Origin: Cephalopachus bancanus
Taxonomy: Eukaryota; Chordata; Mammalia; Primates; Tarsiidae
DNA length: 64,000 bases
Direction of reading: 5' to 3'
Assembly: GCA_027257055.1 (NCBI GenBank)
Contig: JAPVLO010000007.1
Coordinates: forward strand, 744,001-808,000
The notes under the pieces were generated by a model. The model worked only from the letters and a program-made list of their open reading frames with translations. It had not been told where the DNA came from and searched no databases. A program made the position numbers and the translations under genes. Shown here piece by piece: positions 48,546-60,445 of this stretch. Each line of letters starts with the position of its first letter. The first letter of the stretch is position 1.

Positions 48546-49140
48546 ATGGCTGTGCGCAGTGACTCACACCTTTAATTCCAGCACTTTGGGAGGTGGAGGC
48601 AAGAGGACTGCCTGAGTCCAGGGGTTTGAGACCAGCCTGGGTAACTTGGTGATACCTCATCTCTACTCTACAGTAAATCAAAAAATTAGCCAGGGTCGGT
48701 GGCTCAGCCTGTAATCCCACACCTTGGGAGGCTGAGGTGAATGGATTGCCTGAGCCCCCAGGCTCGAGACCCGTCTGGGCAACTTGGCGAGACCTCATTT
48801 CTACAATAAATAAAAAATTAGTTGACTGTGGTAGCGCGTGCCTGTAGTTTCAGCTACTTGGAAGGCTGAAGTGGAAGGATTGCCGGAGCCCAGCAGGTCG
48901 AGGCTGCAGTGGCCGAGAGTGGCCACTGCACTCCAGGCTGGGAGACAGAGTGAGACTCCAACTAAAAACAAAAATTAGCCGGGCATGGTGGCATGCACCT
49001 GTGGTTCCAGCTACTTGAAAGGCTGAGGCGGAAGGATTGCCTGAGCCCAACAGGTCAGAGCTGCAGTGGCCATTAGCATACTACTGCACTCCAGCCTAGG
49101 CAACAGAGTGTGACTCCTACTCAATTAAAAAAAAAAAGAA
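48546..49140 (+). repeat. Older Alu interrupted by a younger one
   Basis: Left arm 48546-48691 and right arm 48970-49140 rejoin as one Alu after the inner copy is removed. Confidence 0.92.
48692..48969 (+). repeat. Alu, CCAACTC-tail subfamily, nested
   Basis: AAAAATTAGCC at 48681-48691 and 48970-48980 is its target-site duplication. Confidence 0.94.
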
Positions 49141-49154
49141 AGAAAGAAAAGTTC

Positions 49155-49345
49155 TCATATACCTACCTTATTAAGCACCTGTGTATGCTGGATAATTTTG
49201 TAGTTGTCTCCTTTAATCTTCCCAGGAAGATGGTATTGTTCCTGTTTTGTAGATGGATTAAACTGAGACTCAGAGAGGTGAGGAAATTCATCCAAGACAC
49301 ACGGTCAAGTAATCAGAAAGGCTGGGACCTAACCCCCATTCCTGC
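49155..49345 (+). repeat. MIR
   Basis: TTATTAAGCACCTGTGTATG, TTTTGTAGATGGATTAAACT and AGACTCAGAGAGGTGAGGAA. Confidence 0.85.
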
Positions 49346-50391
49346 CTCTGCAACACCCCCTGTCCTGCCCAGCTTGGGAGCCTCCATCTTCAAAACAAGG
49401 GCTCTCAAGGTTATTGCGGCCACGGAGCCCCCAAAAGTCATGGAGCCCTTGGTGGGACACCAGGACCATTTGATACAGTGACTTCCCTCCTGGGAATCAG
49501 CAAGAATGATCATAGCAGGAAATAAAGCAATATTGTGAGGAAACATGGCCAACTCAGCCACACACAAACAAACCATTTTAAAAGCAAACATCTGTGGAAG
49601 GCAAGTTGGCTAATGGCTTGCAAACTTTCATGCTGTATCTCACAACCTTTTGTTCTTCTGAGTTTCCGCAGGCATTTGTCAGAAACCAGGGCAACAGGTG
49701 CTGGGGGCAGGGGAGGTTTTGTGGGGAGTATTAAGAAGAATGGACAGGAGACAAACTTAAAACTGAGGTTTTACCCACTGAGGTTGTATGTGTTGGGAAA
49801 AGACCACCTTGCTGCTAGACTGCCAGGCCAGGCCTTCTGAGGCTCCCTCAGGGACAGCCTTCCATGCCTTCCATGGAAGGCTCCCCTTCTGCCCCCACCT
49901 ACTTTATCAGAGTTCCCGCCTGTCTCTCCCAGACCTGAACTCCAGGAGAGCTGGGTCTTAGTCATCTCTAGGCTCCAGACCTGGTGCAGTGCGGGCAGGT
50001 AACAAACAGGTGGCAATCAGCAAGCAAACATATAGGGAAGTGTGCACCTTGTCCACCCTGCCCCCAAGACAATTTCTATCATCCGAGGAGCAGGAGAACC
50101 CAAATTAGGAGCCTGGTGAGTCAAACCTGAAAATATGCAAAATACTTTGGCTCAGATCCTTCTGTGGCGTCTGAGCTGATGGGCTCCTCGGGAAGGCTGT
50201 GCACCGGGAACAGATGACACCCACTGGTTCTGAACACAGAGGTGGGGCTCCTGGCAAGCATTTTCTTGAGGCAGATTCTGAGCCTGTGTGACAGAATGGT
50301 TTCCTTTTCTAAACTAGGCTTATTTCTATAGATGCACAGCTTCTTTACTGATGGGAACCCCTTATTTCAGGTTATTTGATATGTAAACCTT

Positions 50392-50676
50392 GGCCAGGCA
50401 CAATGGCTCGTGCCTGTAATCCCAGCACTTTGAGAGGCTGAGGCAGAAGGATCACCAGAGGCCAGGAATTTGAGACAACATGGCGAGACCCTGTCTCTAC
50501 AAAAAAACTTAAAAATTAGCCAGGGATGGTGGCACACCTTGTAGTTCCAGTTACTCAGGAGGCTGAGGAAGAAGGATTGCCGGAGCCCAGGCGGTTGAGC
50601 TTACAGTGAGGTATGATTGGGCCACTGCCCTCCAGCCTGGGCAACAGACCCAGACCCTGACTCTAAAACAAAAAGG
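50392..50676 (+). repeat. Alu, dimeric
   Basis: GGCCAGGCACAATGGCTCGT to GACCCTGACTCTAAAACAAA. Confidence 0.92.
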
Positions 50677-50839
50677 TAACAGAACTGAGAAACCCAATTC
50701 CATAGAAGCTATCCATGAAGAAGAGGCTGAGGAGTGTCTTTTGGCTGGGTATGGGGCAAGGTGGTCTAACAAAAAGAGCAGCCGCCCCCCTGCCCCCCCC
50801 ACGCCGTTGCCTCTCAAACCCAGATTCTAGTGGCTCTTG

Positions 50840-50965
50840 CTTACCTGGTAGCCCTATGACCTTGGATAAGACATTCCCTCTCTGACCTTCTGTCTCCTCA
50901 TCTATGAGGTGAGGGTCATGTAGCAGTCACAAAGTTTGAACAGGGAAGCAGAAGACACACAGTAG
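50840..50965 (-). repeat. MIR
   Basis: CTATGACCTTGGATAAGACA and TTCTGTCTCCTCATCTATGA. Confidence 0.78.
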
Positions 50966-51344
50966 ATGCCCCAGTAGGGTGGGGTTTTTCGAGGGTGGAT
51001 AGGTGAGCATTTTGCTGCTATAGCTATTGCAAAAATGACAGGGGAAAACTCTCCTCTCCCCAGACTTCTGGGCTCGGGGGTGCGGGTGAGGGGTCAGGAC
51101 AGCCTCACGCTTCCCCTTCCCCCACTCCCAGCCTTTCCAGGGCCGCGCAGCCCCCCCTCTGCCTCCACCACTATGGTGCCTTCATCTCCGGCTCCAGCCT
51201 GTCTGCCGCTGCTGGTCTGATGGGACTCTCTGATCCATTATTCATTTCCTCATGCTGTGCCTTTTCCACATGCTTTTAAAGCAGCACTGACCCAGCCAGG
51301 AAGGCGCCCGAACGGCTCCTGGCACGGATGGTACCACAGGCAGC

Positions 51345-51430
51345 TGCACAGCACCCTCGGCCCTCACGGCATACCCCATTCTACAGATGGGAAAAATGAG
51401 GCTCAGAGAGGTAGACTGGCTCTTCTGGCT
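51345..51430 (+). repeat. MIR fragment
   Basis: CCCATTCTACAGATGGGAAA and ATGAGGCTCAGAGAGGTAG. Confidence 0.8.
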
Positions 51431-51722
51431 GTGTCAGTGCTCTCCTGGCTGGGGCCACAGAACTGAGATTGGGCCCCAAGAATGTTCACCCCCAGGCTCA
51501 AGGTCCTCCCTTCCCTGCGGTGGGGTGTGTGTCGTGCTGGCTGCAGCTACTCAAAAGTGAGAGGGTGGTAGAGATGAACTGGGAAAGTGTCAGCGTGGCT
51601 GGCAAGACAGACATTTGGCTCAGCCAGCATGGTAGGAACACAACCTTTCCATGTTATAAGGAATCAAGGCTGCAGTTCAAATGTAAGGGAGACACATGCC
51701 CCTTTTAAAGGTAGACAAGCTG

Positions 51723-52048
<326 letters not shown>

Positions 52049-52609
52049 TCAGGAAGCTGATAGAACCTCTGGGAGGAAGTTGCTTTTTGGAACCAAGGGA
52101 TGTTATTGATGGCTTCTTTTTGTTTATTTATTATTTGTTTTTTCTTGATGATGTCTGATGAAGGCAAATCTGTGTGCTCCTCAGCCTCGCTGGGGCCTGG
52201 ATATCAGATTGCTTTCCTTTTTCTTTCAGTCCCTGCAGCTGCCAACCACAGCAGGGTTGTGTGCACTTGCTGTGGTGGCCCAGCCTGGCTCAGAGGCCCT
52301 GCTCCCTTATCCCCCACAGGGAAGACACCCCCCACCATGGTTGCCTGCCTGCCTGCCTCGAAGCCTGGTTGGGAGACACAAGAGCACACAGTGTGGAGGG
52401 GTGGAGGGAACAGGCTCTCAAGTGCATCCATGTGCCACTCGGATCAGGGTCACAGCAGTCCTAAGGAGTGAGGGTTAGTCTTCCTGCTTTTAAAAGTAGG
52501 GAAACTGATCCCTACCTTGGGGAGGTGAATCTCCTCTTTCTCTCTCTCCCCTCCCCCAATTTACTTTTAAATAAACTATATTTTCTAATACAAAAATAAA
52601 AACAAATAA

Positions 52610-52720
52610 GAAAAGTAGGGAGACTGAGGCACGGGGAGTTAGGGCGGCACAAGGGCACATGGATGGCAGGGGTCTGAGCCAAGTTCTTCCAGACTCCAAA
52701 GTCCAGGCTCCCTCCATGTC
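52610..52720 (+). repeat. MIR fragment
   Basis: AGGGAGACTGAGGCACGGGG and GGGTCTGAGCCAAGTTCTTC. Confidence 0.6.
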
Positions 52721-52931
52721 ATCACGGTGACCCCGGGCCCTGGTGCAGGTCCCAGGTGCAGGTCCCATTGGGTGGGGGAGGGGTGCCCCGCCTGCCCATC
52801 CCGGGTCCCCTCTCCAGGCCCACCTTCCCATCAGCACTGCCTTTCTCAGCTCCCGGAGGACACCCCCGCAAGTGAGTCACCTTTGCTCCTCTTGGGTGTG
52901 GAATCCTGGGCCTTTCCCAAGCTAGTCCTTC

Positions 52932-52953
52932 GTTCACTCACTCACTCACTCAC
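52932..52953 (+). repeat. (CTCA)n short tandem repeat
   Basis: About five CTCA units. Confidence 0.9.
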
Positions 52954-53370
52954 CCTCTCCTCATTCTTTCTCACTCCTTCACGTACTCCTTTATGTCGTC
53001 AAAAGCACGTGTTATACACCTTCCACGTGTCCGTTATTTCTGCCATCTTCTCTCCTTGGGTGCGACCAGTGAGGCAAGTAACACTCAGTGCTGGGAGTTT
53101 CTGTGTCTTCCCTGATGTCCGAATACAGAGAGCTCCACACCTGGGAGCCCCCCAGGGACCCTCTCATGACCACACCTCACCCCATGCTAGTCACCACATA
53201 GGGAAGTGAACCGTCAGGAAGGCCCAGGGGATAAATGTAAAATAATATAAGTGGGGTGGGGTGAGGGAGGTCATGGCAGCATGGCCTGGGCTGCTAGGGT
53301 TCTCTCAGCTTTGAGGAACCTTCTGGAATGTGTCAGGATTTCGCCTTCCCACACCTTAGGTGACCAGTGA

Positions 53371-53811
<441 letters not shown>

Positions 53812-53995
53812 TAGTTGCTCAGCTGCTTCCATGCCCCCAGAACCTCAGTTTCCCCACAGGCTGTGTTTTCCTGTGTACCTCAGTACACATGTCTCCCTGT
53901 GCTCTGGGCCAGTTGGTGAAAGGAGATTTCAGACTGGATGCCAGGTGTCTGTGAGTCATAGGCATCTGGGCTCCAAACAGTGTGTGGATGAATAC

Positions 53996-53997
<2 letters not shown>

Positions 53998-54039
<42 letters not shown>

Positions 54040-54131
54040 TGCGTGCGTGCGTGCGTGCGTGTGCGTGCGCGTGCGCGTGCGCGTGCGCGTGCGCGCGCGC
54101 GCGCGCGCGTGTGCGTGTGCGTGTGCGTGTG

Positions 54132-54170
<39 letters not shown>
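53998..54170 (+). repeat. (GT)n/(GC)n alternating purine-pyrimidine tract
   Basis: (TG) units to 54038 are followed by an unbroken alternating run at 54039-54169 with GCGT, GCGC and GTGT units. The core near 54090-54109 is pure GC dinucleotides. This is Z-DNA-favouring composition. Confidence 0.96.
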
Positions 54171-54783
54171 TTATTTCTTATTTTTTGCTCCATTGCACTT
54201 AAGTCATATTTTCCTATCTTCTGATCCAAGCTCTAAAAGCGTTTTGTGGTATAAAATCTCCCATCATCTGATCCACTCTACCAAAATAAACTCGCTCCCC
54301 TGCCGTCATTTTCCCTGAAAAGCACCCCTGCGTCATGCTTGGGGGTTGGCAGGGAGGGGTTCTGCCCACTGCAAACACTTCATCCTAATCCCCTGCATCC
54401 TGGGTCCTCCCCAGTCCCTGGGGGCTGCTCTGGTTTCTTGGCTGTCGTTACTGGAAGGCCAGCTGCTCCACTTCCAGCCATCCGGACAGGCCCGCTCTGT
54501 CTGACCTGGGCCGGGCAAGCTTTTCTTAGCTCACGCATGGAAATATCATTTCAGAAACGAACACAGGTTTGATCAGCATTTCCCTCTCACCTTCATCCTG
54601 TCTCCAGCCTCCCAACACTTGGCATCAATTGATCGATCTGTCAAGGCACTGCTGACGGCTCCCAGATTCCCCCAGTGGCTAAGTAGCAGTGGTTGGTCTT
54701 CCACCTGTGGTGTCCACAGGGTGCCAGCAACCTTGGGGGCCCTCTGGGGCTGCCCAAATGTCATTTCTACCCTGTCCTGTGAT

Positions 54784-55060
54784 GGGAGGTCAAAGTGGAA
54801 GGATTGCTTGAGCCCAGGAGTTCAAGACCAACTTAGCAAGATAAGACCTCATCTCTACAAAAAAATTTAAAAATTAGTCAGGCGTGGTGATGTGTGCTTG
54901 TAGTCCCAGCTACTTGGAAGGCTGAGGTGGAAGGATTGCCTGAGCCTGTGGTTCCAACTACTTAAAAGGCTGAAGCAGAAAGATCACCTGAGCCCAGGAG
55001 ATTGAAGCTGCGGTAGCCATGATGGCTGTACTGCACTCGGACTGAAAACAAAAATAAAAC
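54784..55060 (+). repeat. Alu pieces, rearranged
   Basis: A left-arm remnant starting GGAGGTCAAAGTGGAAGG is followed by right-arm text twice, both with CTACTT and GGCTGAGG- or GGCTGAAG-like words. Confidence 0.8.
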
Positions 55061-55257
55061 CTTAATATTACAAAAAGAGAATAGTCCCTACCTTGCAGGG
55101 TTGGGGGGGATTTGTTGAACTCATGGGCACATAAGTGTGCCTGGCACAGGGGAGATGCTGTGTAACTATTATCTGTTTTGGTGTGGTTATTTTTTTCTTT
55201 GGCAGAAAAGTTGTGACATGAAGACATACAGGTGACATTATCATTCGAGCTACAGCT

Positions 55258-55440
55258 GTTCTCAGCCAGGGGTGATTTTGATTTCTGGTGATGTTTAGAG
55301 ACATTTTGGTTGTCACAACATCGAGAAGGGCACTGAGGTGTCTCAGGGACAGAGGTCGGGGTGCCACCAATGGCCTGTAGTGCCCAGGATAGCACCCCAC
55401 AACAAAGAGTCATCTGGCCCCGAATGACAACAGAAACCTG
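55258..55440 (+). mobile_element. MER5A-type hAT DNA transposon
   Basis: GTTCTCAGCCAGGGGTGATT, GACATTTTGGTTGTCACAAC and CACCCCACAACAAAGAGTCA follow the MER5A consensus. Confidence 0.8.
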
Positions 55441-55564
55441 CCCCTAACTCAGGTTTTCTGGTGGTGCCACAGGCCTCTCTGCCTTGCAGTGCTTGCCTGG
55501 GTTGTAATTTTGTATTGATTGGTGTGGTTATCTAGTCACCACCCATCACACCCAAGGTCTGCCA

Positions 55565-55728
55565 CTTCCACAGCTCTGGTAACTTTTCAGTGAACTTAGG
55601 CAAGTTACTTAAGGAGCCCCAGATTCTTCACTGGTGAAATGGGTCTAATAATTCCCTTCTTCATTCAGAGGGTAAACATGAGAGTTAAAGGAGCTGATGT
55701 GGGTGATAATTATTGTTATTAAGTTCAT
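55565..55728 (-). repeat. MIR
   Basis: ACTTAGGCAAGTTACTTAAG and TTCACTGGTGAAATGGGTCT. Confidence 0.82.
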
Positions 55729-55730
55729 CA

Positions 55731-56003
55731 GTCTAGGCACAGTGGCTCACGCCTGTGATCCCAGCACTTTGGGAAGCCAAGGCAGGAGTTCAAGACCAGC
55801 CTAGGCAACATAGTGAAACCCTGTCTCAGTTAAAAAGACAGGCCAGGCATGATGGCACATGCCTGTAGTCCCAGCTACTCTGGAAGCTGAGATGGAAGGA
55901 TCACCTGAGCCCAGGAGATTGAGGCTGCGGTGAGCCATAATAGAGTCAATGCACAACAGCCTGGGCCACAGTGAGTTCCGACTCAAAAAATATATATATA
56001 TTT
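55731..56003 (+). repeat. Alu, shortened
   Basis: GTCTAGGCACAGTGGCTCAC to GTTCCGACTCAAAAAATATA. Flanks AAGTTCATCA and AAATTCATCA. Confidence 0.9.
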
Positions 56004-56196
56004 AAATTCATCACCCAACAAGTGCTTTTCTTTGAGCCCTGAGTATGTTCTGAACCCTGTTGGTGACCATGAGGTGAGCATCGTGGACACAATGGGCCAG
56101 ATTGTCTGACTAGCAGAGCTTGTGATCCTGGGATTTGGGAGGGATCCAGCCTGGTGCTTCCTCTATCACTGACCTCTGACCCCCACCCTCTTTCAG

Positions 56197-56304
56197 ATTT
56201 GTGCCATCATTGGCGGGACTTTCACTGTCGCCGGCATTCTGGACTCATGCATCTTCACGGCCTCGGAGGCCTGGAAGAAGGTCCAGCTGGGCAAGATGCA
56301 CTGA
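56197..56304 (+). CDS. ERGIC1: ERGIC1 exon 10, coding part (residues 256-290, TM2 and C-tail, stop)
   Basis: The acceptor is a strong CCCTCTTTCAG. The segment encodes ICAIIGGTFTVAGILDSCIF, the second transmembrane helix with its GG pair, then TASEAWKKVQLGKMH and TGA at 56302-56304. The cytosolic tail is 12 residues or so and carries a KK pair. The human tail as I recall has Ile for Val285. Ending at residue 290 matches the family length exactly. Confidence 0.97.
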   Translation: MCAIIGGTFTVAGILDSCIFTASEAWKKVQLGKMH

Positions 56305-58118
56305 TGTGGCGCCCAGCCCGAGGGCCAGGGACCGGGGGACGCCACCAGCTCTGCCTCCAGCACCCATCTCCTCTGCCCGCAGTCTGGCTTCATCCCGAAG
56401 TGTGTGTGAGGTGGGGGAAGGTAGAGAGTGGCACAATTTCTTGCAGCCACCTCTTCTCCCCGTGTTCAATTTCAGACAAATTCCACTGCCTGATGTTGTG
56501 GTTCCTCTCTCCCTGGGAAGCTCCAAACCAGAGTCAGGCAAGGGAAGGGCTCCAGGAGTGTTGGGGGCTCCTTCTGGGAGGCTGCAGTCTCTTCCCTCTT
56601 AGTGGGGCAGCCCAGAACCCATGTCAACCAGCTCTCAGCCAGGCTTTGACAATCGCACAGCCCCCACCGTTTGGACCTGTTAATCGTTTGGCTTCTGCCT
56701 GGGCCAGCCTCCCCAGAGGCACCAGGCCTGGGCTCTCAGCCTTTAGCCCAGGTTGTCCGAAGGTACTCCCACCTGGCGCATTCAGCGAAGGGTGGTACTT
56801 CCCAGGCAAGCCCCTAGGAGTTGGCGCTGTAGACGAGCCCTCCATTGTGCCCGTCCCTTCCTACCCTGCCTAGAGCCCAAACCCGAGCCCCTTTCCACCA
56901 CCCTTTTCTCGTTCTTCAAGAGGCAGATGCCCAGTTGCTTGGCTGCCGCGGTAGAGACTTAAGTCTGCCCACTGTCACAGACGGGCCTCAGATCCCCCTT
57001 CCTGTCTCCTCCTTGTTTCTCTGAGTCCCCCCACCCTCTCCAACCAATGTGCCTCGCCCCTGTGCTGTGTAGTAACAGCATTTTTTGGAGAAGGGGCTGG
57101 TTCCCACTGCCGAGACCCCCTACTGCTCTGTTGGGATCTGCAGTGGCTGGTGTGGGGGTTGTGCAACTGGGAAGTTGCCCTTTGACAGCCAGATAGACAG
57201 GGTTTGTGCATTTATGTCTAGAAGGGACGCATCCTTCCCTGCAATCCTCAAATAATTGTGCTGCCTCTCCCTGACAGCTGCCATTGGTCTCAAGGCCTTA
57301 GGAGGGGGACGCAGGGCACACCAGCCCTTCTCCCATCCGTGGACCTCCGCCTTCCAGGCTCCCCAAGGGCGCCCAATACTTGGACCTCTCTGTAGCCCGG
57401 CCATGGCCCCCTTGCCACCGAGCCCCCATCGGCTGGCCACATGCCAACACGTCCCCAGCACCGACGCTCCCCTTCATCCTCCCCCTTCTGTCCTGAAAGG
57501 GAGGGGCAGTGGTCCAGGCACGAATTCCACCCAGGGAATCTCAGCTATGCCCTCGTGTCCCAGGGAGAGAGCCGCCGCCTGTTCTCCATTTATATCGAGA
57601 TTGTTTGCATACTTTTGTAATGAAGGGGAGTATTCAGTGGAAGGATTTTTAAATTACCTATATGGGTAGCTCAAGTCTCTGCCATTTGTAACTTTTGGCT
57701 CTGACCTCCAGTTGGAAAAGCGTCTCCTTTTGCATATGAGTTGACTGATGTTTCGAGTGTAAATGCATTTGATTATTTCTGGTATCTGTGACCACTTGGA
57801 TGGATTTTTTTTTTTTTTTTTACATTCTCTTGCCCAGTTACTGAAAGAAGTCCCTTTGGTGTGCGAATTTGTGCACCAGTGAAGGGTGGGGCAGGGCCGG
57901 GTGGGAACGGGAAATGTGTGGCATGCACAAGAGTTGAGATTCTACTTTTACACATTTTTTTGTTTTTAATTCTGAGGACACAGGGGATGTCAGTTTCCTG
58001 TGGAAGAGACACCTCTGCCCTGGTATCCTTATAATCAAAATCTCAAGGGAAAAAAAATGTTTTAGTCCTTTCCCCAACCATTGGGTTCCAATAGATTAAA
58101 AGGCTGATTTTCAGAAAC
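56305..58118 (+). other. ERGIC1: ERGIC1 3' UTR
   Basis: About 1.8 kb follows the stop with no Alu, L1, L2 or MIR, in strong contrast to the repeat-dense introns. That is expected of a retained terminal exon. It is GC-rich at first and becomes AT-rich after about 57580. A run of 17-18 T lies near 57805-57822. The end is set by the ATTAAA signal. The exact cleavage base is inferred. Confidence 0.85.
58095..58100 (+). terminator. ERGIC1: ATTAAA polyadenylation signal of ERGIC1
   Basis: ATTAAA is the second most common hexamer. It is followed at about 15-25 bases by a CA-type cleavage site and then a GTGTGATTCTTTCT stretch resembling a GU/U-rich downstream element. I saw no AATAAA in the preceding repeat-free UTR. 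Confidence 0.75.
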
Positions 58119-58309
58119 ACTGCCGTGTGATTCTTTCTACCTTGACCATGGCTGGTTGGCCTCGAGGCTGGAATCATGCAAGCATGGAATCTGATTCTCG
58201 AGGAGAGAAGATGGAAATGTTAGAAGGAAGCTCTGTGAGGATGATCAGAAAATCAAGACCCCTTGGATCAAGCCCTTCCCTTATTGAATCACTGCAGAAT
58301 GTTCCTGAT

Positions 58310-58432
58310 CTGCCCCTTTCTAGCTGGGAGCCTCAGTCCATTTCCTTGAGTGAAAATGGGGATAGTATTAAAACTATCTCACAGGGCTGTTGTGGAAATA
58401 GAATCTATGATATGTGAAAAGAAGTTATATTA
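58310..58432 (-). repeat. MIR
   Basis: CAGTCCATTTCCTTGAGTGA, CTATCTCACAGGGCTGTTGT and GGAAATAGAATC. Confidence 0.75.
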
Positions 58433-58691
58433 AAGTGAGATCGTGTATGTAGGAAAGTTTATTCCTGGTTCATGGAAAATTTTCAAAAGTGGTAATTGTT
58501 CTATATGGGTATTCCCAAATTGAATGTGGTCTCCAGGAGAACAAGGCTAATGTACTTCCACAGCTTTGATCCAAGGGCTCCATCAGTGAAAAGTGACTCA
58601 AATTCGTGTTGATTTCAAAGGACCTGACGCTCCATTTCAGCTTTAAGCTCAGCAAGGGGAGAGTATCCCAAACTTCAAGAAATGGACTTCC

Positions 58692-58988
58692 GCCGGGCTC
58701 GGTGGCTCAGGCTGTAATCCCGCGCCTTTGGGAGGCTGAGGTGAGTGGACTGCCTGAACTCGTGGGTTCGAGACCCGCCTGGGCAACGAGACCTCATCTC
58801 TACAATAAATCAAAAAATCAGCCGGGTGTGGTAGCGCGTGCCTGTAATTCTGGCTACTCAGAAGGCTGAGACGGAAGGATCGCCGGAACCCAGCAGGCGA
58901 GGCTGCGGTGGCCGGGAGCGGCCACTGCACTCCAGTCTGAGCGGCAGAGTGAGACTCCAACTCAAAAAAAAAAAAAAAAAGAGAAAAA
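58692..58988 (+). repeat. Alu, CCAACTC-tail subfamily, near-consensus
   Basis: AAGAAATGGACKTCC at 58677-58691 and 58989-59003 flanks it. It carries both hairpins described in the findings (58762-58778 and 58905-58928). Confidence 0.95.
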
Positions 58989-59054
58989 AAGAAATGGACG
59001 TCCATGGGTCTCCCCTGTCCGGTTCTGTGAGCCCTTCGTCAGAACAGCACTGAT

Positions 59055-59640
59055 AGTCAGGCACGGGGGCTCATGCCCGTAATTCTGGCACTTTGGGAGG
59101 CCAAGGAGGACGGATTGCTTGAGCACAGGAGTTTGAGATCAGCCTAGGCAACATAGCAAGACTGTGTCTCTACAAAAAAAATTTTAAAACTAGCTGGGCA
59201 TGGTAGTGTGTGCCTGTAGTCCCAGCTACTCAGGAGGGATTACCTGAGCCCAGAGGGTTGAGGCTGCAGTGAGCCATGTTGTGCCGCTGCACTCCAACGT
59301 GGGCAACAGAGTGAGACCTCAACTCAAAAACAAGAACAAACTGGGCTCGGTGGCTCAGCCTGTAATCCCAGCACTTTGGGAGGCTGAGGTGAGTGGATTG
59401 CCTGAGCCCGCGGGTTCGAGACCCATCTGGGCAACTTGGCGAGACCTCATCTCTACAATAAATCAAAAAATTAGCCGGGCGTGGTAGTGCGTGCCTGTAG
59501 TTCCAGCTACTTGGAAGGCTGAGGCGGAAGGATTGCCGGAGCCCAGTAGGTCGAGGCTGCGGTGGCCGGGAGTGGCCAGTGCACTCCGGTCTGGGTGACA
59601 GAGTGAGACTCCAACTCAAAAAAAAAAAAAAAAAAAAACA
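59055..59640 (+). repeat. Alu, with a second Alu in its tail
   Basis: The perfect duplication AGAACAGCACTGAT at 59041-59054 and 59641-59654 surrounds the composite. Confidence 0.93.
59340..59637 (+). repeat. Alu, CCAACTC-tail subfamily, inserted in an Alu tail
   Basis: ACAAGAACA lies near 59330 and at 59638-59646. The body starts CTGGGCTCGGTGGCTCAGCC. Confidence 0.94.
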
Positions 59641-59851
59641 AGAACAGCACTGATGTGGATGAACACATTGGGGAGAGATGTGGAGGGAATCAGACTGCAA
59701 GAGACTCCTCATGAACACACCTGTGCTCTCTCTTTTACATCCGTGTACCTGAGTTATCTGTGTTCCCAAACCTGTTTATGTGCTTTCTAGTACAATGATG
59801 TGATTTAGTGAACGATGAGTTAATGAAATATGACTGAGAAATGAACCTAGT

Positions 59852-59985
59852 GGCCACAGTGGCTCATGCCTATAATCCTAGCACTTTGGGAGGTCAAGGC
59901 TCATGTAAGGCCAGGAGTTCTAGACCAGCCTGGACAACATAAGGCCTTGTCTCTACAAATTAAAAAAAAGTTTAAAGTAAAAAGA
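59852..59985 (+). repeat. Alu left monomer
   Basis: GTGGCCACAGTGGCTCATGC to GTCTCTACAAATTAAAAAAA. Confidence 0.88.
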
Positions 59986-60160
59986 AAAAACTAAAACTGA
60001 GTTGAATGCTTTAGAAACTTGATAAAGGTGAGTTGTCACCCCTCCCCAAAATGTCACAGAATGGGGCATGCAGAAGACTCGGTGGAAGGTTGAGGATTCG
60101 GCATTCACACTGAAAGTGTCTAAGGTTTCACTTGACGTTAATTAAGAAACCAAAATCTGA

Positions 60161-60445
60161 GCCAGGCTCGGTGGCTCAGCCTGTAATCCCACTCTTTGGG
60201 AGGCTGAGGTGAGTGAACTCCCTGAGCCCGCGGGTTTGAGACCCGCCTGGGCAACTTAGCGAGACCTCATCTCTACAATAAATCAAAAATGAGCCGGGCG
60301 TGGTAGCGCGCACCTGTAGTTCCAGCTACTTGGAAGGCTGAGGTGGAAGGATCGCCGGAGCCCAGCAGGTCGAGGCTGCGGTGACCGGGAGCGGCCACTG
60401 CACTCCAATCTGGGTGACAGTGAGACTCCAACTCAAAAAAAAAAA
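60161..60445 (+). repeat. Alu, CCAACTC-tail subfamily, 17-base target-site duplication
   Basis: AAGAAACCAAAATCTGA is perfect at 60144-60160 and 60446-60462, which marks it as among the youngest insertions here. Confidence 0.96.

Noticed and set aside
53819..54318. Low-complexity ORFs rich in Cys-Val, His-Thr or Ala-Arg
   Set aside because: Translations of the GT/GC alternating tract.
56154..56873. Plus-strand ORF of 239 residues over the last exon
   Set aside because: It is in a different frame from the ERGIC1 end and lies mostly in the 3' UTR. No similarity was recognised.
59230..59769. Minus-strand ORF of 179 residues
   Set aside because: Antisense translation of two adjacent Alus, with a poly-F run from the A tail.
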